Assembly (NCBI GenBank): GCA_002454505.1 | Contig: DKJA01000149.1 | Location: 574-28,116, forward strand | Direction: 5' to 3' | Source of the DNA: Oxalobacteraceae bacterium UBA6704 | GTDB taxonomy: Bacteria; Pseudomonadota; Gammaproteobacteria; Burkholderiales; Burkholderiaceae_D | DNA: 27,543 nt | Notes under the pieces: generated by a model | Seen by the model: only the letters and a program-made list of their open reading frames with translations | Database searches by the model: none | Told to the model about the DNA's origin: nothing | Translations under genes and position numbers: made by a program | In this document: piece after piece, positions 22,067 to 27,543 of the stretch | Position numbering within the stretch: the first letter of the stretch is position 1 | How the letters are laid out: each line of letters opens with the position of its first letter

Positions 22067-24325
22067 TCAGCGGTCGGAACGGTCGGGCGAGTATGGCAGT
22101 ACGCGCGACGCGAGCCGGGTGTCGGTTTTCAGCAACGCCACTTCGTCGGCCAGGATGTGGACTGCCTCGTTCAGCAGCACGTCCTTGGCGGCCTTGGCGG
22201 CTTTTTCGGCGTCCAGCTCGGCCGTCAGCGAACGTTCGTCCGCCTGCAGGCCGTCGTCGGTACGGGCGACGCCTTTCATCGCGGCGGCGGTTGCCTGCTT
22301 GGCCTGCTTGGCACCGGCCGGTTTGGCGGCGACGGCGTTCTTCGCAGCTTCCTTCGGATCCGGCACGAGGATCGGATCGTCCGGCGACGGTGCTGCAGCC
22401 AGGCGGGCTTCTCGCAGCTTGCCGCGCGCATCCTGCTCGTCGCGCTCCTTGCGGCGCACTTTCTCGTTCAGCGAGATCAGGTTGTCCTTGCGCTGCTTCT
22501 TCACGTAGTTGACGTCGTCGACGAGGAACTGGAAGTCCTTGTCCTTCGCCACGCGGGCTTCGTGCTTCTTGGCCAGCATCGGCACGATGTCCTTCACTTC
22601 GCCGGCCGGGATGTAGACGGCCGGCTTGATCACCGTGTACGGCAGCGCATTGTCGTAGCTGGACTCGCCGAACGAGTCGGCATCGGCCATCGTCGGCAGC
22701 TTCAGGTCAGGCGTGACGCCGCGCAGCTGCGTGGTGCCGCCGTTGATGCGGAAGAACTGCGCGATCGTCATTTTGAGCTCGCCCAGCTTGGCCTTGTCGC
22801 CCTGGCCGAAGCGGTCCAGGTTGATCAGCGTCTGCACGGTGCCCTTGCCGAAGCTCGGTTCGCCGATGATGATGCCGCGGCCGTAGTCCTGGATCGCGGC
22901 AGCGAAGATCTCGGACGCCGACGCGGAACCGCGATTGATCAGCACGCCCACCGGGCCGTCCCATGCCAGGCCGGGAACCGTATCGCTCTCGACTTCGACC
23001 TTGCCTTCGGCATTACGCTGCTGCACCACCGGGCCCTTGTCGATGAACAGGCCGGTCAGTTCCACCGCTTCCGTCAGCGAGCCGCCGCCGTTGTTGCGCA
23101 GGTCGATCAGCACGTTGTCGACCTTGTCCTTCTTCAGTTCCGTCAGCAGGCGGGCCACGTCGCGCGTCGCGCTTTTAAAATCCTTGTCGCCGCGGCGGCG
23201 CGCTTCGAAGTCCTGGTAGAACGTCGGCAGCGAGATCACGCCGATCCGGCGCTTGACGCCGCCATCGCGCACTTCCATGATGGTTTTCTTGGCGGACTGC
23301 TCTTCCATGCTGATCTTCTTGCGCACCAGCGATACCATCACCGGCTTCGCATCGGGACCGGCATCGCCCGGCAGGATCTGCAGGCGCACGGTGGAATCCT
23401 TCGGCCCGCGGATCTTCTCGACGACGTCGTCGATGCGCCAGCCCAGCACGTCCACGATCTGGCCGTCCGCGCCCTGCGCGACGCCGACGATGCGGTCGCC
23501 CACCTTGAGCTTGCCGGACATGCCGGCCGGGCTGCCGGTGACGAGGTCGCGGATCACCGTGTATTCGTCGCGCGTCTGCAGCGTGGCGCCGATGCCTTCC
23601 AGCGACAGGCGCATGGCGATATCGAAATTATCCGAGGCGCGCGGGCCCAGGTAGTTGGTATGCGGCTCGATCGACATCGCATAAGCGTTCATGAAGATCT
23701 GGAACACGTCTTCGGTGTTCAGCTTGCGCGAGCGGCTCAAGTAGTTTTCGTAGCGCTTGTCCAGCGTGTCGCGGATGGCTTTGTCGTCCTTGCCGGCCAG
23801 CTTCAGGCGCAGCCAGTCGTTCTTCACGCGCTTGCGCCACAGTTCCTTGACGTCCGCATCGGACTTGGCCCATTCGGATTTCTCGCGGTCGTACTGGTAA
23901 GTCTCTTCCAGCGTGAAATCGGGCTTGGTCTTCAGCAGTTCGCGGGCATAGCCGATGCGTTCGTTGAAGCGCTGCTGGTAGGTGTTGTAGATGTCGAACG
24001 GCATCTGCAGGTTTTCGCCGACGATCGCATCGTCCAGCTTGGCCTTGGCGCCCGCATATTTGTCGAGGTCGGCCTGGACGAAGAACAGTTTTTCCGCATC
24101 CAGCGATTTGAAGTAGCGGTCGTAGATTTTCTCGGACAGCGCATCGTCCAGCGGCACGGCCTTGTAGTGGTAGCGCGACAGAACGCGCGATGCCCACAGG
24201 GCAGCCTGGGTTTGCTGGGCGGCAGGCTTGAGCAGCTCGTTCGCCGGTTTGTCGGCCGGGGCCGCCTGGGTGGTGGCGGACAGGATCGCCAGCGACATGG
24301 CCGCCAGCATCATTTGCTTCTTCAT
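22067..24325 (-). CDS. prc: Carboxy-terminal processing (tail-specific) protease, S41 family
   Basis: This periplasmic serine protease degrades tagged or misfolded proteins and trims peptidoglycan hydrolases. About 752 residues, as usual for Prc/Tsp rather than the shorter CtpA type. A signal peptide (MKKQMMLAAMSLAILSATTQAA), an N-terminal Tsp helical domain (~25-230), a PDZ domain (~235-330) and the S41 catalytic core are present. The Ser-Lys dyad is S469 in GSASASE and K494 in FGKGTVQ, 25 residues apart as in E. coli Prc. The C-terminal DUF3340-type extension is rich in Lys and Ala. Start choice: ATG 24325 has GGAG seven bases upstream. The ATG at 24331 is too close to that site. It is followed by a strong terminator and preceded by a leader with its own -10. 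Confidence 0.93.
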   Translation of the reverse strand: MKKQMMLAAMSLAILSATTQAAPADKPANELLKPAAQQTQAALWASRVLSRYHYKAVPLDDALSEKIYDRYFKSLDAEKLFFVQADLDKYAGAKAKLDDAIVGENLQMPFDIYNTYQQRFNERIGYARELLKTKPDFTLEETYQYDREKSEWAKSDADVKELWRKRVKNDWLRLKLAGKDDKAIRDTLDKRYENYLSRSRKLNTEDVFQIFMNAYAMSIEPHTNYLGPRASDNFDIAMRLSLEGIGATLQTRDEYTVIRDLVTGSPAGMSGKLKVGDRIVGVAQGADGQIVDVLGWRIDDVVEKIRGPKDSTVRLQILPGDAGPDAKPVMVSLVRKKISMEEQSAKKTIMEVRDGGVKRRIGVISLPTFYQDFEARRRGDKDFKSATRDVARLLTELKKDKVDNVLIDLRNNGGGSLTEAVELTGLFIDKGPVVQQRNAEGKVEVESDTVPGLAWDGPVGVLINRGSASASEIFAAAIQDYGRGIIIGEPSFGKGTVQTLINLDRFGQGDKAKLGELKMTIAQFFRINGGTTQLRGVTPDLKLPTMADADSFGESSYDNALPYTVIKPAVYIPAGEVKDIVPMLAKKHEARVAKDKDFQFLVDDVNYVKKQRKDNLISLNEKVRRKERDEQDARGKLREARLAAAPSPDDPILVPDPKEAAKNAVAAKPAGAKQAKQATAAAMKGVARTDDGLQADERSLTAELDAEKAAKAAKDVLLNEAVHILADEVALLKTDTRLASRVLPYSPDRSDR

Positions 24326-24354
24326 CGGCATACTCCGAGTTCCAAAATGTGCAT

Positions 24355-24394
24355 GCAGGCCCAGTCCGGGCCTGCCCTTCGAACTTATTCTACA
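24355..24394 (-). promoter_or_regulatory. Probable promoter -10 and leader hairpin of prc
   Basis: On the minus strand, TGTAGAAT (24387-24394) is a good -10 element. About 20 bases later a stem GCAGGCCC/GGGCCTGC with a 5-base loop (24355-24375) forms in the leader, upstream of the GGAG ribosome binding site at 24333-24336. No convincing -35 is seen. It gives prc a possible promoter of its own, apart from the tdk/M50 genes upstream. Confidence 0.4.
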
Positions 24395-24424
24395 GGATGA
24401 TTTGGGCTGTTTTGCTACCCAGCC

Positions 24425-25006
24425 TTAAGTACGTATTAAAGATGGCAAAAGAGGTAGCCCATATGCAATCGCCGCCGCTGTTAATAAAATCACGATTATC
24501 GCCGGCAGAGAATGCGTGGCAATCTTCCAGTCCGGCGCGGACGGCCAGCAGGCAATGAACTGCGGGGCCAGCACGAATGCCAGGGCAATATCAATATATT
24601 GAAAATGCCAGCCGGGACGGGTGCGCAGTACGGCGACCCATAAAGGAATCAATATCAGCAGCAAAGGCGCCAGCGCACTCGGCGCCGCATTGAACCAGCG
24701 GACATTGCGCAGCGTGACGGCGCCCAGCTCCCAGCCCTGCCCCGCCCGCCGGGGAATCACCGTGAATGAACCCGGCCGCGCGCCGGTAATGAAACCCACC
24801 AGCAAATGGGCCAGCTCGTGGCAGATCGTGCCGGCCAGCTGGAAGATGAAGAAGATGGCGTGGCGCCGCGTCAGTGCACGGATCACGCCGGCCAGCGCCA
24901 GCGACGGCGCCAGATAAATTAAAACGTCGCGCTGGCTGCACAGCCAGGCCGGCGCATGGGCGACGCAGGCAATCAGTGGCTGCCCGTATAGAAGCAGCGG
25001 CCGCAA
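24425..25006 (-). CDS. Small membrane protein with HELAH zinc motif (M50-like)
   Basis: The 193-residue polytopic protein has about five hydrophobic segments. One carries CHELAHLLVG, an HExxH zinc-protease motif at 63-67, placed in a membrane helix as in site-2-protease/M50-like enzymes. A second ligand motif (NxxPxxxxD) of classical M50 proteins is not obvious. NAAPSALAPLLLIL may correspond, but lacks the Asp. Homologues are often called M50 family or hypothetical membrane proteins. The only start that keeps the first helix is TTG 25006, which lies inside the end of tdk (34-bp overlap), suggesting translational coupling. Target is unknown. It is followed by prc, another protease gene, though prc appears to have its own promoter. 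Confidence 0.7.
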   Translation of the reverse strand: MRPLLLYGQPLIACVAHAPAWLCSQRDVLIYLAPSLALAGVIRALTRRHAIFFIFQLAGTICHELAHLLVGFITGARPGSFTVIPRRAGQGWELGAVTLRNVRWFNAAPSALAPLLLILIPLWVAVLRTRPGWHFQYIDIALAFVLAPQFIACWPSAPDWKIATHSLPAIIVILLTAAAIAYGLPLLPSLIRT

Positions 25007-25557
25007 GCCTGTTTATAGCGCTCGTTGCCGCCGATGCTGATCTGGTCGCCCTCGCGGATGCGCTGGCCGTTTTCATCGACGCGGATATTCATCGTCGCCT
25101 TCTTGCCGCAGGAGCAGATGTTCTTCAGTTCCTCGATATCGTCTGCCAGGCCCAGCAAATAAGCGGAGCCGGGGAACGGTTCGCCACGGAAATCGGTGCG
25201 CAGGCCGTAGCAGATCACCGGCACGCCCTTCACTTGCGCCAGCTGGTGCAACTGCTGCACCTGGGTAACGGACAGGAATTGCGCCTCATCGACGAGCACG
25301 CAGGCCACCTTGTCGATTTCCAGGAAGTTCGTGTTCCTGTCGAAGGTTTCCACTTCGCGCTGCAGCCCCAGGCGGGATGTGATCTTGCCGACGCCGTAGC
25401 GATCGTCGATGCCGGCCGTGAACAGCCGCACGGACTGGCCCTGCTCTTCGTAATTGTGAGCGACCTGCAGCATCGCGGTGGATTTGCCTGCGTTCATCGC
25501 AGAGTATCGAAAATAGAGTTTTGCCACTGCCGTGCCATGTGAGGATTGAGCCAGCAT
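24973..25557 (-). CDS. tdk: Thymidine kinase (type II)
   Basis: A cytosolic salvage enzyme that phosphorylates thymidine and deoxyuridine with ATP. The 194 residues match the family length. Walker A is AMNAGKST (20-27), DEAQF (90-94) is the Walker B/catalytic region, and the lasso-domain zinc ligands are C148 and C150 (NICSCGKK) with C185 and C188 (ACGRC). VICYGLRTDFRGEPFPGS is highly conserved with E. coli Tdk. ATG 25557 is chosen because translation from there aligns with Tdk. An upstream in-frame extension runs into repeat DNA. Its 3' end overlaps the M50-like gene by 34 bp. Confidence 0.96.
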   Translation of the reverse strand: MLAQSSHGTAVAKLYFRYSAMNAGKSTAMLQVAHNYEEQGQSVRLFTAGIDDRYGVGKITSRLGLQREVETFDRNTNFLEIDKVACVLVDEAQFLSVTQVQQLHQLAQVKGVPVICYGLRTDFRGEPFPGSAYLLGLADDIEELKNICSCGKKATMNIRVDENGQRIREGDQISIGGNERYKQACGRCFYTGSH

Positions 25558-25860
25558 TATAAAACGGCGGTGCGGTACGGACCAGCGTTGGCATGGTGCA
25601 CCGTTTCGGCGCATACTGGGTGAGGGCGGTCCCTGCAAGGGCGGTACGGCGATCCGGCTGTCCCCGGGGTTGCTTTTCCTCTGCATAAAGCAAAGTCAAA
25701 GGCAACCCCGGGGACAGGCCCCTGCGGGGACAGTCCCCACAACGTTTTCCGCATAACCGTATGCAGAAACATTCCTTAGAGATCGTGCAATCACAAACCA
25801 CAATGCGCGCTTCGCCGCGGCCGGCACAACCGGCAGGCGGCCCGTCATCAAGGAGACAGT
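25558..25860. other. Intergenic region between divergent tdk and cbs
   Basis: This 303-bp stretch holds no credible gene. It contains the composite repeat copy B (25629-25738) and ~120 bp of leader before cbs that ends in the ribosome binding site AAGGAGACAGT. Promoters for both directions should lie here. No -35/-10 pair is convincing enough to mark. Confidence 0.6.
25629..25738 (+). repeat. Composite repeat, copy B, with internal inverted repeat
   Basis: It begins GTCCCTGCAAGGGCGG and shares with copy A the blocks TACGGCGAT, CCGGCTG, GCAAAGTCAA and CAACCCC. It ends in the twin 13-mers GGGGACAGGCCCC (25710-25722) and GGGGACAGTCCCC (25726-25738). It also has a 20-base inverted repeat: CTGTCCCCGGGGTTGCTTTT at 25658-25677 against 25698-25717, with one mismatch, able to form a long hairpin. 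Confidence 0.75.
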
Positions 25861-27237
25861 ATGCCAAGCACCACCCCAGCAGCGCTGTACGGACTGATCG
25901 GCAATACCCCGCTGATCGAAGTGACCCGCCTCGACACCGGCCCGTGCCAGCTGTTCCTGAAACTGGAATCGCAGAATCCGGGCGGTTCGATCAAGGACCG
26001 CATCGGCCTGTCGATCATCGAAGCGGCCGAACGCGATGGCCGCCTGAAGCCGGGCGGCACCATCATCGAAGCGACGGCCGGCAATACCGGCCTGGGCCTG
26101 GCCCTCGTCGGCCGCATCAAGGGCTACCGCGTGGTGCTCGTGGTGCCGGACAAGATGGCCACCGAGAAGGTGCTGCACCTGAAGGCGCTGGGCGCCGAGA
26201 TCCACCTGACCCGCTCCGACGTGGGCAAGGGCCATCCCGAGTACTACCAGGACATGGCCGCGCGCATCGCCGCCGACACGCCGGGCGCGTTCTTCGCGGA
26301 CCAGTTCAACAATCCCGCCAACCCCCTGGCGCACGAGACCACCACCGGCCCCGAGCTGTGGCAGCAGTCCGGCCAGAAGCTCGATGCGATCGTCGTGGGC
26401 GTCGGCTCGTCCGGCACGCTGAGCGGCCTGTCGCGCTATTTCGAGCGCGCCAATCCGGACCTGGAATTCGTGCTGGCCGACCCGCGCGGCTCGATCCTGG
26501 CCGAGTATATCGATACAGGTAAAGTGTCCGAGACGAGCGGTTCGTGGGCCGTCGAAGGCATCGGCGAGGATTTCATTCCGTCGATCGCCGATTTCTCGCG
26601 CGTGAAAAAGGCCTACACGATTCCCGACCAGGAAAGCTTCGACAGCGCCCGCGAGCTGCTGCGCGCGGAAGGCATCCTGGCCGGCTCGTCGACCGGCACG
26701 CTGCTGGCCGCGGCGCTGAAATACTGCCGCGAACAGACGACGCCGAAGCGCGTGGCCACGTTCGTCTGCGATACCGGCACCCGTTATCTGTCAAAACTGT
26801 ACAACGACGGCTGGATGGTCGACCAGGGCCTGATCCAGCGCCCCCGCACGGGCGACCTGCGCGACCTGATCGGCCGCCGCCACGATGCCGGCGAAGTGGT
26901 CAACGTGAGCCCGACCGATACGCTGATGGTGGCCTTCAACCGCATGCGCGCGGCGGACCTGGCGCAACTGCCCGTCCTCGACGACAATCGGCTGGTGGGC
27001 ATCATCGACGAATCGGACCTGCTGCTGAAAGTGGGCGGCAACGCCGACGCGTTTGCCGGCCAGGTGGGCGGCACGATGACGTCGCGCCTCGAAACGCTGC
27101 AACCGGGCGACAGCCTGCAGGCATTGCGCAGTACCCTCGATCGCGGCCTGACGGCCGTGGTGGCGGACGGCAGCCGTTTCTATGGCCTGATCACCCGCTA
27201 CGACCTTCTCAATCACCTTCGCAGGACCCTATCTTGA
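25861..27237 (+). CDS. cbs: Cystathionine beta-synthase (PLP enzyme with C-terminal CBS pair)
   Basis: This 458-residue cytosolic enzyme condenses serine (or acetylserine) with homocysteine to cystathionine. The fold-type II PLP domain shows GNTPLIEV, the Schiff-base Lys45 in GGSIKDR, TAGNTGLGLA (substrate Asn loop) and the phosphate cradle GVGSSGTLSG (from ~180). EGIGEDFIP is typical of CBS over plain cysteine synthase. A regulatory pair of CBS domains (~335-455; VNVSPTDTLMVAFNRM, AQLPVLDDNRLVGIIDESDL, LITRYDLLNHL) follows. Unlike the human enzyme there is no N-terminal heme domain. ATG 25861 has AAGGAGACAGT. The stop overlaps the next gene's TTG by 4 bp (TTGA), so the two transsulfuration steps are coupled. 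Confidence 0.93.
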   Translation: MPSTTPAALYGLIGNTPLIEVTRLDTGPCQLFLKLESQNPGGSIKDRIGLSIIEAAERDGRLKPGGTIIEATAGNTGLGLALVGRIKGYRVVLVVPDKMATEKVLHLKALGAEIHLTRSDVGKGHPEYYQDMAARIAADTPGAFFADQFNNPANPLAHETTTGPELWQQSGQKLDAIVVGVGSSGTLSGLSRYFERANPDLEFVLADPRGSILAEYIDTGKVSETSGSWAVEGIGEDFIPSIADFSRVKKAYTIPDQESFDSARELLRAEGILAGSSTGTLLAAALKYCREQTTPKRVATFVCDTGTRYLSKLYNDGWMVDQGLIQRPRTGDLRDLIGRRHDAGEVVNVSPTDTLMVAFNRMRAADLAQLPVLDDNRLVGIIDESDLLLKVGGNADAFAGQVGGTMTSRLETLQPGDSLQALRSTLDRGLTAVVADGSRFYGLITRYDLLNHLRRTLS

Positions 27238-27543
27238 GCGATAAAGATTACCAGGCAAAGCTGGCCACCCGCGTGATCCACGCGGGCCAGTCGCCCGACC
27301 CTTCCACCGGCGCCATCATGCCGCCGATTTATGCCACCTCCACGTTTGTGCAGGAAAGCCCGGGCGTCCATAAAGGCCTCGATTACGGCCGTTCGCACAA
27401 TCCCACGCGCTGGGCATTCGAGCGCTGCGTGGCCGACCTGGAAGGCGGCGCGCAGGCGTTCGCCTTCGCGTCCGGCCTGGCCGCCATCTCCACCGTGCTG
27501 GAACTGCTCGATGCGAACTCCCATATCGTCGCCGGCGACGATA
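27234..27543 (+). CDS. Cystathionine gamma-synthase/gamma-lyase family PLP enzyme (3' partial)
   Basis: The gene runs off the window with ~103 residues visible, starting from TTG 27234. Translation begins SDKDYQAKLATRVIHAGQ, followed by PDPSTGAIMPPIYATSTFVQ, LDYGRSHNPTRWAFERCVADLE and AFASGLAAISTVLELL. These are the hallmark N-terminal motifs of Cys/Met-metabolism PLP enzymes (YxRxxNPT and FxSGxAA). The Schiff-base Lys lies beyond the window. AGGA sits nine bases before the TTG. Directly following cbs, it most likely cleaves cystathionine (gamma-lyase, giving cysteine), but synthase or beta-lyase activity cannot be excluded from the fragment. Confidence 0.9.
   Translation, partial: MSDKDYQAKLATRVIHAGQSPDPSTGAIMPPIYATSTFVQESPGVHKGLDYGRSHNPTRWAFERCVADLEGGAQAFAFASGLAAISTVLELLDANSHIVAGDD

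Noticed and set aside
22157..24400. 747-codon open frame on the + strand opposite prc
   Set aside because: It is an antisense shadow created by high GC third positions. The product is rich in Arg, His, Val and Gln with no domain, and the opposite strand encodes an intact protease.
25286..25867. 193-codon minus-strand ORF over the tdk 5' end and repeat copy B
   Set aside because: It overlaps tdk in another frame and translates repeat sequence. No recognisable product.

Overview
The window is a GC-rich (mostly G/C at third codon positions) bacterial chromosome segment with tightly packed, often 4-bp-overlapping genes. The gene families and the interspersed GGGGACAGTCCCC and GGGTTGACCCC palindromic repeats suggest a betaproteobacterium of the Oxalobacteraceae (Massilia/Duganella type). 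That taxonomic placement is an inference. No rRNA, tRNA, CRISPR array, phage or insertion-sequence gene is visible.

Left third (1-9648, + strand): one long operon for an MSHA-like type IV pilus / type II secretion-like machine. The order is TPR protein (MshN-like, cut by the window edge), assembly ATPase (MshE-like), inner-membrane platform (MshG-like), a PilM/PilN-type fusion (MshI-like), a PilO-like protein (MshJ-like), a PilP/GspC-like protein (MshK-like), two diverged prepilin-like paralogues, an ABC-2-type permease, an unknown membrane-anchored protein, and a canonical prepilin with its own ribosome binding site. The permease and the unknown protein are translationally coupled to the pilin genes, but no ABC ATPase lies in the window.

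Middle (9650-20130): a convergent repeat/terminator zone, then a minus-strand two-gene acyl-CoA dehydrogenase operon (pimeloyl-CoA dehydrogenase-like large and small subunits). Next come a secreted M20 amidohydrolase (minus), a divergent YegS-type lipid kinase (+) and a GIN-domain (DUF2807-type) lipoprotein (+). A repeat cluster carries the lipoprotein's stop codon and precedes the end of a large minus-strand protein that joins a six-blade NHL propeller to a LytM/M23 metallopeptidase-like domain.

Right third (17959-27543): a minus-strand molybdo-flavoprotein operon like PaoABC (2Fe-2S, FAD plus an extra four-Cys 4Fe-4S motif, and molybdopterin subunits) that lacks the usual Tat leader. It is followed by an intergenic region holding a 105-bp repeat copy, a candidate minus-strand small RNA with its own terminator, and the strong terminator of prc. 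Then come prc (tail-specific protease), a small HELAH membrane metalloprotease-like gene overlapping tdk (thymidine kinase), a second copy of the composite repeat, and on the + strand cystathionine beta-synthase overlapping the start of a cystathionine gamma-synthase/lyase gene, i.e. a transsulfuration pair.

The observations most worth a second look are the NHL-M23 fusion, the ABC-2 permease inside the pilus operon, the candidate sRNA at about 21873-21991, the pilin-like paralogue pair in which one member lost Glu5, and a 29-bp twin-palindrome repeat present three times in one orientation that ends at least one gene.
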